64,000 bases of DNA, taken from Lentisphaeria bacterium (lineage in GTDB: Bacteria; Verrucomicrobiota; Lentisphaeria; Victivallales; Victivallaceae). A program made the position numbers and the translations under genes. Positions 7,406 to 16,789 of this stretch are shown in pieces; within the stretch, counting starts at the first letter, position 1; each line of letters starts with the position of its first letter. Under the pieces are notes generated by a model. The model had not been told where the DNA came from and did no database searches. It was given only the letters and a program-made list of their open reading frames with translations. The DNA lies in the NCBI GenBank assembly GCA_018265615.1, contig JABLYX010000010.1:1-64000 (forward strand). Direction: 5' to 3'.

Positions 7406-8818
7406 ATGTCCGGAAATCAGCAAACACTAAGCACATCACTCAGACAGGAACAGCAGCTGTCCGCACGACAGCTGCAAAGCCTTGAGCTGCTGAATCTTCC
7501 CCTGCTCGAGCTCGAAGAGAAACTGCTGCAGGCGATGGAGAGCAACCCCCTGCTCGAAGCGGAGTGCGACAACAGTCTGCCGGAGCCGGAGCCCGCGCCG
7601 CCCGGCGAAGCCGAGGACGAGTCGGCGTTCGACGCCGAGGCAGCAGAGTCGGACGAGTGGCGCGACGACCTGCCTCTCCCGGCTGAGCGGACCGGCTCCG
7701 ACGAAGACGCGGAGCGGCGTGAATACCTGATGAATTCGCTGGCCGATGCGCCCACGCTGCAGGAGCAGCTTCAGTTTGAGCTCGCGATGACCGACCTGCC
7801 GGAAAATATCCGCCGTGTCGCTTCGGAGGTTATCGCCGGGATCGACGACTCCGGATATCTGCGCAGCACCGTCGCGGACATCGCGATGTCCTCCGGAGAG
7901 CCGGTCGAAACGGTCGAAAAAGCGCTGAAAACCGTGCAGGGCTTCGATCCGCCCGGCGTCGGCTGCCGCGACCTTGCGGAGTGCCTGCGCCTTCAGCTCG
8001 AACGCAAGCACGCGCTGACGCCGGTGCTCGCGGAAATCCTCGACCGCCACCTGGAGGAGATCGCACGAAACCGCCTGCCGCAGCTCGCACGGACGCTCGG
8101 GATTCCGATGGAGGAGCTGAACGCCGCGCTGGCCGAACTGCGCAGGCTCTCGCCTTTTCCGGGCTCGGCGCTCGCGCCGGAGCACTCGGAGTTCATCGCC
8201 CCCGAAGTCGAAATCGTGCGGCACGGCGACGATTACGAAGCGCGCTCCTGTAAAAACGGCGCACCGCGGCTCTTCCTCGCGGAACGGTATCTGAAACTGC
8301 TCGAAACGCCGGATCTCCCGCCGGAGGACCGCTCCTACCTGCGTGAGAAGCTCCAACAGGCGCGCGACCTCATGCGGGCGCTCGAATTGCGGAAGAGTAC
8401 GATCGTCCGCATCGCGGGCGTCATTGCCCGGACGCAGCGCGACTTCCTCGAGCAGGGGGTCGAGGCGCTGCATCCGCTCACGATGCGGCAGGTGGGCGAA
8501 GAGCTCGAACTGCACGAAACCACGATCAGCCGGGCCGTGGCGAATAAATTCGTGCGCACCCCGCAGGGGATCTTCCCGCTGAAGTTCTTCTTCAGCGCTG
8601 GCTTCACGGCCGAGGACGGCGCGGAGCTGTCGAACCGGGCGGTCATGGAGAAGATCCGGGAGCTCATCCAGAAGGAGCCCCCCGCCAAGCCGCTTTCGGA
8701 CGAACAGCTCGCACAGCAGCTGAAAGCACTCGGGATCCCGGTCGCCCGCCGGACCGTCGCCAAATACCGGGAGGCCATCGGCATCCCCTCCTCGAGCCTG
8801 CGCCGCCGGCACGTCTGA
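7406..8818 (+). CDS. rpoN: RNA polymerase sigma-54 factor
   Basis: 470 residues, the usual size. Region I is present (LRQEQQLSARQLQSLELLNL, glutamine-rich, contacts activators), followed by the acidic region II, the core-binding domain and the C-terminal RpoN box RRTVAKYREAIGIPSSSLRR that reads the -24 element. It directs transcription from GG/GC promoters when an AAA+ activator hydrolyses ATP. No Shine-Dalgarno is visible before ATG 7406 (the leader is AT-rich). It diverges from the WalJ operon. A matching -24/-12 promoter is found upstream of the hsp20 pair at 54.5 kb. Confidence 0.97.
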   Translation: MSGNQQTLSTSLRQEQQLSARQLQSLELLNLPLLELEEKLLQAMESNPLLEAECDNSLPEPEPAPPGEAEDESAFDAEAAESDEWRDDLPLPAERTGSDEDAERREYLMNSLADAPTLQEQLQFELAMTDLPENIRRVASEVIAGIDDSGYLRSTVADIAMSSGEPVETVEKALKTVQGFDPPGVGCRDLAECLRLQLERKHALTPVLAEILDRHLEEIARNRLPQLARTLGIPMEELNAALAELRRLSPFPGSALAPEHSEFIAPEVEIVRHGDDYEARSCKNGAPRLFLAERYLKLLETPDLPPEDRSYLREKLQQARDLMRALELRKSTIVRIAGVIARTQRDFLEQGVEALHPLTMRQVGEELELHETTISRAVANKFVRTPQGIFPLKFFFSAGFTAEDGAELSNRAVMEKIRELIQKEPPAKPLSDEQLAQQLKALGIPVARRTVAKYREAIGIPSSSLRRRHV

Positions 8819-8837
8819 ACCTCACAAGGAGCACCGC

Positions 8838-9545
8838 ATGAACACGCAGAACCCCCTTTCCGCCACCGTGACCGGGCTGGTCGTCGAACAGCTGCTGACC
8901 TACATCCAGGAGCGGCGCCTCGGAGACGGCGCGGAACTGCCGACCGAGCAGGAGCTGACGGGGCTCCTCGGCGTCTCGCGCGGCGCGCTGCGCGAAGCGC
9001 TCTCCTACCTGAAAGCGCTCGGGATCGTCACCTCGCGCCGCGGCAGCGGGTTCCGGGTCAACGCGCCGGACCTCGTCCCTGTGCTGACCCAGATGATCCG
9101 CCACCTGGTCCGCACGCACGAAGTGGACCTGCGGCGCATCTACGCCCATATCCGCTGCCTCGAGCTCGGCTGCGTCTGGGACGCGGTCCTGCGCGCGACG
9201 GAGGAGCAGCTCGCGGAGATCGAACGCCGCCGCGCCGCCTATGAAACTGCCGCACGCGAAGAGCCGGTCGACCCGCGCGCCGTGAACCTCGCGGAGATCG
9301 GGTTCCACAAGGCGCTGATGGCCTCCTCCGGCTGCCGGACGCTGCTTGCGATCAACGCGGTGCTGTACGACTATTTCGAGGTCCGGTTCAACAATCCCGC
9401 AAGTTTCATGCGCGAAACCCTTGAGGAGAAAATCCGCGAACAGCGCATGCTCGCCGATGCATACACCGCCCGCGCACCGGAAAACGCCTATTTCGCCATG
9501 CGCCGCCACCTCCGCTGGGGCGAGGAACCCGAATATCAGTTCTGA
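8838..9545 (+). CDS. FadR-family (GntR/FCD) transcriptional regulator
   Basis: 235 residues. The N-terminal winged helix (LGDGAELPTEQELTGLLGVS, RGALREALSYLKALGIVTS, RRGSGFRV) is followed by an all-helical FCD ligand domain with likely metal ligands among H in FHKALM and H in MRRHLRWG. Such regulators sense small organic acids or sugar acids. SD AAGGAG lies 6 nt before the ATG, 19 bases after rpoN, so it may be co-transcribed with rpoN. The target operon is not evident; no catabolic gene adjoins it. Confidence 0.9.
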   Translation: MNTQNPLSATVTGLVVEQLLTYIQERRLGDGAELPTEQELTGLLGVSRGALREALSYLKALGIVTSRRGSGFRVNAPDLVPVLTQMIRHLVRTHEVDLRRIYAHIRCLELGCVWDAVLRATEEQLAEIERRRAAYETAAREEPVDPRAVNLAEIGFHKALMASSGCRTLLAINAVLYDYFEVRFNNPASFMRETLEEKIREQRMLADAYTARAPENAYFAMRRHLRWGEEPEYQF

Positions 9546-9613
9546 CCGCGGCGGACCGTTCCCGCCGAAAACTGTTATTTGCGTTTTTTCAAAGGCACGG
9601 CTGTTAAAAAAAC

Positions 9614-9641
9614 TTGATTATCCGATAAAATCAACTATATT
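9614..9641 (+). promoter_or_regulatory. Candidate promoter of the nusA operon
   Basis: TTGATT, a 16-bp spacer and TATATT, placing the transcription start near 9648 and giving a leader of about 140 bases before nusA. Confidence 0.55.
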
Positions 9642-9680
9642 ACCAACGTAAATTAATAGTCTGGTACCGGTAAGTGTCAA

Positions 9681-9710
9681 GTGGGTGCAGCTCTGCCCGC
9701 TTTTTTATTT
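9681..9710 (+). terminator. Terminator-like hairpin in the nusA leader (possible attenuator)
   Basis: GTGGG pairs with CCCGC (one G-U pair), with GCAG/CTGC as an alternative inner stem, followed directly by TTTTTTATTT. It lies after the likely promoter and before nusA, so full termination here would silence the operon. Confidence 0.5.
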
Positions 9711-9787
9711 TGCGGAACAAGGCTCATTACCGGTTTTTGGAATGAGAGAACACGCCCCGGAAGGGGATCATGCACACGGAGGGTGAA

Positions 9788-11026
9788 ATGGGCAACGAAT
9801 TACTTCAGATTCTCGACTACATCGAGCAGGAGCGCGGGATCAGCCGCGACAGCTTGATTCGCGCTTTGGAAAACGCAATTCTCATCGGGTCGCGCAAAAG
9901 CATTCACCCGGCCAACGAGCTGAAGGTGAAGATCGACCCGGCCTCCGGAGCGATCCGGGCATGGGCCATGCTTGAGGTCGTCGAAGAGAACCCGACCTGC
10001 GACCAGCTCGTCATCGCCCGGGCGCAGGAGCGCTTTCCGGACGTGAAGCTCGGCGACATCGTCGAATGGGAGGTCACGCCGCACAATTTCGGGCGCATCG
10101 CCGCACAGACCGCGCGCCAGGCGATGATCCAGCAGCTGCGCAAGGCGGAGAAGGAGAACGTGCAGGATGAGTTCGCCGACCGGGTCGGCACGATCCTGAA
10201 CGGCATCGTCCGCCGTTTCGACGCGGGCAGCATCATCATCGACTTCCAGCGCGCCGAGGGGATCATGCCGGCGAAGGAAAAGGTCCACGGCGAGCAGTAC
10301 CAGCCCGGCGAACGGATCAACGCCTACCTGCAGAAGGTCGACATCAACACCTCGGGCCCGAGCCTGATCGTGTCGCGCGCCTGTCCGGAATTCGTGCAGA
10401 AGCTCTTCGAACGCGAGGTCAGCGAAATCCACGACGGCGTGGTGATCATCAAGGGAATCGCGCGGGAGGCGGGCAACCGCACGAAGGTGGCCGTCATGAG
10501 CACCGATCCGCGCGTAGACCCGGTCGGCTCCTGCGTCGGCGTCCGCGGCAACCGCGTGCGCAACATCACGGCCGAGCTCGGCATGGAGCGCATCGACATC
10601 GTCCCGTGGGATGCGGATATCCGCAAATACGCGACGAACGCGCTGCTTCCGGCCAAGGTGCAGTCGGTCGAAGCGAACGAAGAAAAGCACGAACTCATCG
10701 TCCGGGTCACAGAGGAGCAGTCGAAGCTCGCTTTCGGGAAGAAGGCGCAGAACGTCCGCCTCTGCTCGAAGCTCATCGGCTGGAACATCACGATCCTGAA
10801 CGAGGAGCCGAAGAGTGAAAAGAATTCGTTCCGCGACCAGCTCCGCCAGGCGGCGGTCAGGCTCGCCTCGGAACTCGATATCTCGGAAGGCACGGCGGAT
10901 CTGCTGATCAGCAACGGATACGTGACCGTGGACGGAGTCAGGGAAGCCGGGCGCGACACCCTGCTCGAACTCGACGGCATCAATGCCGATGAAATCAACC
11001 ACGCGTTTGATCGCCTTGATGCGTGA
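9788..11026 (+). CDS. nusA: Transcription termination/antitermination factor NusA
   Basis: 412 residues. The N-terminal polymerase-binding domain (NELLQILDYIEQERGISRD) is followed by S1 (about 130-200), KH1 (about 225-280, with VDPVGSCVGVRGNRVRNI) and KH2 (about 295-345). The C-terminus carries a helix-hairpin-helix-like segment (LLISNGYVTVDGVREAG, LLELDGINADEINHAF). ATG 9788 is preceded by GGAGGG; an upstream in-frame ATG at 9770 also has a purine-rich site and would add six residues. rimP, usually just upstream in this operon, is not here. NusA modulates pausing and termination and could act on its own leader hairpin at 9681-9710 (inference). Confidence 0.96.
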   Translation: MGNELLQILDYIEQERGISRDSLIRALENAILIGSRKSIHPANELKVKIDPASGAIRAWAMLEVVEENPTCDQLVIARAQERFPDVKLGDIVEWEVTPHNFGRIAAQTARQAMIQQLRKAEKENVQDEFADRVGTILNGIVRRFDAGSIIIDFQRAEGIMPAKEKVHGEQYQPGERINAYLQKVDINTSGPSLIVSRACPEFVQKLFEREVSEIHDGVVIIKGIAREAGNRTKVAVMSTDPRVDPVGSCVGVRGNRVRNITAELGMERIDIVPWDADIRKYATNALLPAKVQSVEANEEKHELIVRVTEEQSKLAFGKKAQNVRLCSKLIGWNITILNEEPKSEKNSFRDQLRQAAVRLASELDISEGTADLLISNGYVTVDGVREAGRDTLLELDGINADEINHAFDRLDA

Positions 11027-11048
11027 GATTTCGCGATATACCGGAGGT

Positions 11049-13142
11049 ATGAAATTGAGTAAGATTTTGAGAGTAAAGGACATCGCAAAGCAATACGGGG
11101 TCCCCGCCAAATCAGTTATCGAAGAGCTTGCCGGCCAGGGGATCGAAGCATCCGACGCCGAGAACAGCGTCATTCCGGACGATATGGTCGAGCTTGTCGA
11201 GATGTACTTTTCCGACCTTTATGAGCAGGACGAACCGGTCGCGGATAAAAAAGCCGCCAAGAAGCCCGGCAAAAAACCGGCAGGCCGGAAAGAGGAAAGC
11301 GACCGTTCAAAGGGCAATCCGCACAAAGGCGACCGTCCGCAGCAGGGCGGCGGTTCCGCGCCGGCCGCGACCCGCGGCGGCACGGTGACGCTCCCCTCCC
11401 CGATCATCGTGAAGGCCCTGGCAGAGGCGGTCGGCAAAAAGCCGAACGAGCTCATCACGGACCTGATCAAGCTCGGGGAGCTTGCCGGCATCAACCAGCC
11501 GATCAGCGAAGCGAACGCCCGCAAGCTCTGCGCATCCTACGGATTCGAGCTTGAGATCGGCGCTGCGCCGAAGCCGGCCCCGGCTCCGGCCGCCCCCGTG
11601 AAGCCGAAGCCGGAAGACAACCCGGCCAACCTGAAGGAGCGGCCGCCGGTGGTGACCTTCATGGGCCACGTCGACCACGGCAAGACCTCGCTTCAGGATG
11701 CGGTGCGCCACACGCACGTGACCGACACCGAAGCCGGCGCGATCACGCAGCACATCGGTGCGTCGACCGTGACCCACAACGGCAAACCGATCACCTTCAT
11801 CGACACTCCGGGACACGCGGCTTTCTCGAATATGCGCGCCCGCGGTGCGAACCTGACTGACCTCATCGTGCTGGTCGTAAGCGCGACCGAGGGCTTCAAG
11901 CCGCAGACAATCGAAGCCTTGAACCACGCGAAGTCGGCGAACGTTCCGATCATCGTGGCGATCAATAAGATGGACCTTCCGGAAGCGGATCCGGACAAGA
12001 TCCTGCTGAATATGCAGCAGAACAGCATGACCAGCGAGGACTGGGGCGGCGACGTCGGCACGGTGCGGGTTTCCGCCAAAACCGGCCAGGGGCTCCCGGA
12101 CCTGCTGGACCGCATTCTCCTGGAAGCAGAGATCCTCGAACTCAAGGCGAATCCGAAGCGGCGCGCCTCGGGAACCGTTCTCGAAGCGCAGATGGAAGTC
12201 GGCCTCGGGCCGACCGCGAGCATCCTCGTGCAGGACGGGACACTGCATGTCGGCGACACGATTCTCTGCGGCGAGCACTACGGCCGCATCCGCACACTCG
12301 TCAACGACAAAGGCGAGCGCGTCAAGACGGCGGGGCCGAGCATTCCCGTAAAGGTGGTCGGGCTCTCCGGCGTGCCGGAAGCCGGCGACCGCCTCGAGAT
12401 CTTCGAATCCGAAAAAGCCGCGCGCAACGAGGCGCAGGAGCGCATCGCGACCAAGCGCGGCAACATGCTCGCGACGAGCGCAATCGCAACGGCCGAGGAC
12501 CTCTTCAGCAAACTCAACAGCGAAAGCCGGAATTCACTGAACCTCATCATCAAGTCGGACGTGAAGGGTTCCGGCGAGGCGATCGCGCACTCGCTGGCCG
12601 AACTTCCGCATGAGAAGATCAAGGCCGAAGTCATCGCGAACGCCGTCGGGCCGATCAGCGAAAACGACATCTCGCTCGCGGCGGCGACGAATTCGATCGT
12701 CGTCGGGTTCCACGTCCGGGTCAACCCCGGGGTGAATGAGATGGCGAAGAAGCAGAAGGTCGAAATCCGGCTCTACAGCATCATCTACGAGCTCCTTGAG
12801 GACATCACCGATGCGCTCGCGGGCAAGCTCGAGCCGGAAAAGCGCGAGAAGCCGATCGGCGAAGCGAAGATCCTGCAGATCATCGAGCTCTCGAAGGGGC
12901 CGAAAATCTGCGGCTGCATGGTCGAATCCGGCGCGGTCCGGGTCGGCGCGAAAGCGCGTGTGCGGCGTGACGGCGACCTCATCTACAACGGCGAAGTCGC
13001 AAGCCTGCGCCGCTTCAAGGATGATGTGAAGGAGGTCAAGGCGGGTCTCGAGTGCGGCATCCGGCTCGACAACTTCGCGGACTTCCTCGTCGACGACGAA
13101 ATTGAGATCTACGAAATCGAACTGAAGAAAGCGACCCTCTGA
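11049..13142 (+). CDS. infB: Translation initiation factor IF-2
   Basis: 697 residues. A short N-domain (ILRVKDIAKQYGVPAKSVIEEL) and a Lys/Pro/Ala-rich linker are followed by the GTPase domain with G1 GHVDHGKTSL, G3 DTPGHAAF and G4 NKMD, then the two beta-barrels and the fMet-tRNA-binding C-terminus. IF-2 delivers initiator tRNA and drives subunit joining. ATG 11049 is only one base after GGAGG; the in-frame TTG at 11055 (spacing 7) may be the true start, a possibility worth noting. It follows nusA by 22 bases in the conserved nusA-infB-rbfA order. Confidence 0.96.
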   Translation: MKLSKILRVKDIAKQYGVPAKSVIEELAGQGIEASDAENSVIPDDMVELVEMYFSDLYEQDEPVADKKAAKKPGKKPAGRKEESDRSKGNPHKGDRPQQGGGSAPAATRGGTVTLPSPIIVKALAEAVGKKPNELITDLIKLGELAGINQPISEANARKLCASYGFELEIGAAPKPAPAPAAPVKPKPEDNPANLKERPPVVTFMGHVDHGKTSLQDAVRHTHVTDTEAGAITQHIGASTVTHNGKPITFIDTPGHAAFSNMRARGANLTDLIVLVVSATEGFKPQTIEALNHAKSANVPIIVAINKMDLPEADPDKILLNMQQNSMTSEDWGGDVGTVRVSAKTGQGLPDLLDRILLEAEILELKANPKRRASGTVLEAQMEVGLGPTASILVQDGTLHVGDTILCGEHYGRIRTLVNDKGERVKTAGPSIPVKVVGLSGVPEAGDRLEIFESEKAARNEAQERIATKRGNMLATSAIATAEDLFSKLNSESRNSLNLIIKSDVKGSGEAIAHSLAELPHEKIKAEVIANAVGPISENDISLAAATNSIVVGFHVRVNPGVNEMAKKQKVEIRLYSIIYELLEDITDALAGKLEPEKREKPIGEAKILQIIELSKGPKICGCMVESGAVRVGAKARVRRDGDLIYNGEVASLRRFKDDVKEVKAGLECGIRLDNFADFLVDDEIEIYEIELKKATL

Positions 13143-13143
13143 C

Positions 13144-13515
13144 ATGGCGGAAAAAGTGGACCGGCTGACCCGGGTCAACGCACTGCTCAAGCGCGAGTTG
13201 GCCGATACGTTCGAGCGCAATCTCATCGTTCCGGCCGGAATGCTCGTTTCGGTCACGGAGGTGAACGTCAGCGTCGACCTCCGCAACGCGACGGTGTACG
13301 TCAGCATCTTCGGCGGAAAGGCGTCGGACCGGCAGGCGATCATGCACGAGCTTGCCGGGAGCCGGGTCGATATCCAGGCACGGATCGGCCGGAAGCTCGC
13401 ATTCAAACATACGCCGGTGCTGGATTTCCGGCTCGATACCCGAACCGAAAAGGGGGACCGCGTACTCGAGCTGCTCCAGCAGTCGGAAGAAGAAGAGAAA
13501 GAACGCGATGAGTGA
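13144..13515 (+). CDS. rbfA: Ribosome-binding factor A
   Basis: 123 residues, family-typical. It starts RLTRVNALLKRELADTFERN and contains VSVTEVNVSVDLRNATVYVS, matching the type II KH fold of RbfA, which helps 16S rRNA maturation in the 30S subunit. The ATG follows the infB stop by one base, and its last bases overlap the next gene by 8, so the operon is tightly coupled. Confidence 0.92.
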   Translation: MAEKVDRLTRVNALLKRELADTFERNLIVPAGMLVSVTEVNVSVDLRNATVYVSIFGGKASDRQAIMHELAGSRVDIQARIGRKLAFKHTPVLDFRLDTRTEKGDRVLELLQQSEEEEKERDE

Positions 13516-14524
13516 AGCCCTCTCCATCCCGGAAGCAGCGGCGCTGCTGCTTGAAAAAAAACGCATCCTGATCCTGACGCATGAGCGGCCGGACGGCGAT
13601 GCCTTCGGCTCCGCGCTCGGAATGAAGGAGTTCCTGCGCGGCTGCTGTGGCCGGCAGGCGGATGTCTATCTGCCCGCTCCGCCCGCAAGCCGTTACATGG
13701 AGCTGGTCGGGGAATACAAAACAGCGCTTTCACAGGAGGAACTGGCCGGTTACGACCTGATCCTCCTGCTTGACTGCGCAAACCGCGAACGCATCGCCTG
13801 CGGCCCGGCGGTCGACCCGGTTTCGCTGCCGGACCTCGAATACCCGCCGATGCTGAATGTGGACCACCACTTCGGCAACAATGTGAACGCGCGTTGGAAC
13901 CTCGTGGTTCCGCGGGCAGCCGCCGCGAGCCAGCTTGCCGCCGAGATCGCGTTGGCGACGGAGTGCTCGATCAGCGCCCGGACCGCCACTCTGTGGCTGC
14001 TGGGGATCGTGACCGACACCGGCGCGTTCCGCTTTTCGAACACGCTCGGCAACACGCTGCGCGTGACGGCCGACCTGCTCGACTGCGGGGCGGACCTCGA
14101 AAGCGTCGTGAACGCGGCCTACTATTCGAAACCGCTCCGGCAGCAGCAGTTCGAGGTCGAGCTGCTCGAAACGCAGGAGACACTCGCCGTCGACGGCGAA
14201 TTCATCTACGCCTACATCCCGGACGAGCTTTTCGCGAAATATGATTTCGACATGCGCGACGGCGAAGGGCTCATCGAGCTGCTTCGCGAAGTGGCCGGCA
14301 CGAAGATCGTCGCATTGTTCTACCGCAAAGGCGACAGCTTCAAGGTTTCGCTGCGCAGCAAAGACCAGCGCTATCCGGTCGGCCCGCTGGCCCGCAGCCT
14401 CGGCGGCGGCGGCCACGACATGGCGGCGGGAATCACGCTGACCGGGCCGGACCATCACGGGGTCGAAGCGCTGCTGCTCGAAAAAGTCACCGCGCTGCTG
14501 CGGCCCGATACAAAACAGGACTGA
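13508..14524 (+). CDS. nrnA: DHH/DHHA1 phosphoesterase (NrnA-like)
   Basis: 338 residues. DHH domain motifs are THERPDGDAFGSALG (metal binding), DLILLLDCAN and VDHHFGNN. The C-terminal DHHA1 domain ends with GGGGHDMAAGITL. This is the pattern of bifunctional oligoribonuclease/pAp phosphatase NrnA, which degrades nanoRNAs and 3'-phosphoadenosine 5'-phosphate; it commonly lies between rbfA and truB. Start ATG 13508 overlaps rbfA by 8 bases; the longer open frame upstream is an overlap artefact. Confidence 0.92.
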   Translation: MSEALSIPEAAALLLEKKRILILTHERPDGDAFGSALGMKEFLRGCCGRQADVYLPAPPASRYMELVGEYKTALSQEELAGYDLILLLDCANRERIACGPAVDPVSLPDLEYPPMLNVDHHFGNNVNARWNLVVPRAAAASQLAAEIALATECSISARTATLWLLGIVTDTGAFRFSNTLGNTLRVTADLLDCGADLESVVNAAYYSKPLRQQQFEVELLETQETLAVDGEFIYAYIPDELFAKYDFDMRDGEGLIELLREVAGTKIVALFYRKGDSFKVSLRSKDQRYPVGPLARSLGGGGHDMAAGITLTGPDHHGVEALLLEKVTALLRPDTKQD

Positions 14525-14530
14525 TTTTTC

Positions 14531-15292
14531 ATGCGATACAACCCATCCAGACACCGGCTTCCGCCGTTCCACACCAGCGGAGTTCTGCTGGTTGACAAAC
14601 CGCTGGAGTGGACCAGCTTCGACGTGGTGAACTTCGTGCGCGCACGGTTCAATATTCCCAAAGTCGGACATTGCGGTACGCTCGATCCGGCGGCGACGGG
14701 GCTGTTGGTGCTGGTGCTCGGCAAATTCACGCAGCTCTCCTCGAAATTCAGCGGGGAGGACAAGGTTTATGAGGCGAAGCTCCAGCTCGGGCTCGAAACC
14801 GACTCCTGCGACCTCGACGGCGAAGTGACCGCCACGCACGACTGGAGCTCCGTTACGCCGGAGCTCCTGCGTGAAACGCTGGCCGGCTTCGTCGGGGAGC
14901 AGATGCAGACACCACCGATGGTGTCGGCCGTCAAGAAGGACGGCAAAAAGCTTTATGAACTGGCCCGGCAGGGGGTCGAAGTCGAACGTGAACCGAAGCC
15001 GATCAACATCTTCTCGATCGACGTCACGAAGATCGAGCTGCCGTTCTGCGAATTTGCGATGCACTGCTCGAAAGGGACCTATGTCCGGACGCTCTGTTCC
15101 GACGCCGGCCGGAAGCTCGGCTGCGGCGGCACGCTCGCAGGGTTGCGCCGGACCATCAGCGGACAGTTCAGCATCGCTGATGCGATCACGATCGACCAGC
15201 TGAAAGCCTTCGAACAGGCGGACCTCGAAATCCACGTCCGCAAATTCCTCTTCGAGCGGCTTTCGAAAATCGCGGGGGTGAATCATGAGTGA
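14531..15292 (+). CDS. truB: tRNA pseudouridine(55) synthase
   Basis: 253 residues. Begins GVLLVDKPLEWTSFDVVNFV and holds the catalytic motif HCGTLDPAATGLL with the nucleophilic Asp, plus KGTYVRTLCSDAGRKLGCGG near the middle. TruB makes pseudouridine 55 in the T loop of tRNAs. It is shorter than E. coli TruB at the C-terminus (no obvious PUA domain), as in many bacteria. Overlaps the next gene by 8 bases. Confidence 0.95.
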   Translation: MRYNPSRHRLPPFHTSGVLLVDKPLEWTSFDVVNFVRARFNIPKVGHCGTLDPAATGLLVLVLGKFTQLSSKFSGEDKVYEAKLQLGLETDSCDLDGEVTATHDWSSVTPELLRETLAGFVGEQMQTPPMVSAVKKDGKKLYELARQGVEVEREPKPINIFSIDVTKIELPFCEFAMHCSKGTYVRTLCSDAGRKLGCGGTLAGLRRTISGQFSIADAITIDQLKAFEQADLEIHVRKFLFERLSKIAGVNHE

Positions 15293-16757
15293 GGCGGAAA
15301 GCGAATTTACCATCCGGCAGATCGAAACGGCGATCGATGCACTGATCGCCGCGAAAACCGGCAAGCCGCTGACCGCGGCGCAGATCATCCGGGAGCTGGG
15401 CGGAAAAAAACTTAAAGCGCTGGCGGACCGGGTCGACCGGACCCTGGCGGGGGACGACCGCTTCTTCGACGACGGCAGGGGGAACTTCACCTGCCGCTCC
15501 GACTTTTTCCATCACTATGAGTTCCTGGTCACTCCCGACGCCTGGGAGATCGAGCAGGGGTGGCTCTTTCCGGGGCACCGTTTCACGGCTTACGTGAATC
15601 CGGAGGTGTTTCCCTCCGAGGTCATCCTGACCGGTCCGGACGGGAAAGCGGTGAAGCTCGAAACGGTCAATATCCCGGTTTCACAGGTGTTCCACCATCA
15701 TTTGCTGCTCGGCTCCGAACAGATCTTCGACTTCCTTACGGCTGAATCGGCGGCCAATGCGCACCTGTCGCGGAATCCGCAGCCGTCCGACCTTGTTACG
15801 CTGAATGTGTTCGACCTGAAAGAGTTTTACCGGAAGAACAAATTCAGCGCCGGCGATGCGCTGCTCTGCCGGGTTGAAGAGTGGGGTTCCGGCGCGGTCA
15901 GCTTCCGCTGCCTCTCCGGCAGCGACCGCCGGGAAGCGGACCTGAAAAGCTGGATCACCGCTTATGAGAAAGCGCTCAGCATTGTGTTCGACCGTTTCGA
16001 GAATTATCCGGAGATCCCGGAGCAGCTCGCCTATGCCTGCTTCTTCGGGGCCGGGACGCTGCCGGAGGCGGCGAAATCCGCGTCGCTCGATGAATTCGTG
16101 CGCCGCACGAACGAGGTCGAAATCAACTTCGATTCGGATCACACGGTGCTCGCAAAGCGGCCGGACAATGCGGATGAATACCCGCTCGAGCTACCGGAAG
16201 GCGTCGCCGTCTCCCGCGGCGAAACCGGTGAAATCGGCGCCCTGCTCCGTGAAATCGGTTCTCCGCTGACGCCGGTGGAGGTGGACGGTTACATCCTCGA
16301 CTGCTGTTATGCGCGCGAACTCGATTTCGAGGAGTTCTTCGCGCGGGCATTCGGCCGGGAAAAGCTGAATTTCATCGACGAAGGGCAGCAGGCGGTGTTC
16401 TACAATTATATAGAGGACCGCTTCGAAGAGCTCACAGGGAGCTACAACCGCGTCGACGACGAGCCGAAGGCTCCGTTGCGTTCGTCGATCCTCGAACTCG
16501 TCGACGACCGGCTCGAATTCTTTGACTTCCTTGCGTCGCTCGGGAAAAAGCTCGATAAGCTGCCGCATGAGGAGATGCACAAACTTGCCGCAATCTCGAT
16601 GCAGCTCGATGAGATATTGAAGATGCTGAACGATCCGGGCTGTACGCCCGATGCCGGGGACCTCGACCGGCTCTCCGAAGCCGTGGAACTGCGGACGGAC
16701 GAGCAGGAAACGCTGATCTCCGAACTGACCGGCCGCCTCGAAGAGGACGGGGAGTAG
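15285..16757 (+). CDS. Hypothetical protein with N-terminal HTH-like segment
   Basis: 490 acidic residues, not recognised. The first 70 residues (PLTAAQIIRELGGKK, then DDRFFDDGRGNFTCR) resemble the winged-helix HARE-HTH/RpoE-delta pattern of a helical segment followed by an aromatic GRG-x-F strand. The middle (about 80-220) looks beta-rich and the C-terminal third is helical (KLDKLPHEEMHKLAAI, DRLSEAVELRTDEQETLISE). No signal peptide or membrane helix. It overlaps truB by 8 bases and is the last gene of the nusA operon, so a link to transcription or RNA processing is plausible but only from context. Confidence 0.75.
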   Translation: MSEAESEFTIRQIETAIDALIAAKTGKPLTAAQIIRELGGKKLKALADRVDRTLAGDDRFFDDGRGNFTCRSDFFHHYEFLVTPDAWEIEQGWLFPGHRFTAYVNPEVFPSEVILTGPDGKAVKLETVNIPVSQVFHHHLLLGSEQIFDFLTAESAANAHLSRNPQPSDLVTLNVFDLKEFYRKNKFSAGDALLCRVEEWGSGAVSFRCLSGSDRREADLKSWITAYEKALSIVFDRFENYPEIPEQLAYACFFGAGTLPEAAKSASLDEFVRRTNEVEINFDSDHTVLAKRPDNADEYPLELPEGVAVSRGETGEIGALLREIGSPLTPVEVDGYILDCCYARELDFEEFFARAFGREKLNFIDEGQQAVFYNYIEDRFEELTGSYNRVDDEPKAPLRSSILELVDDRLEFFDFLASLGKKLDKLPHEEMHKLAAISMQLDEILKMLNDPGCTPDAGDLDRLSEAVELRTDEQETLISELTGRLEEDGE

Positions 16758-16789
16758 AAGATACAACAACCTCAGGGAGAAGATACGAT

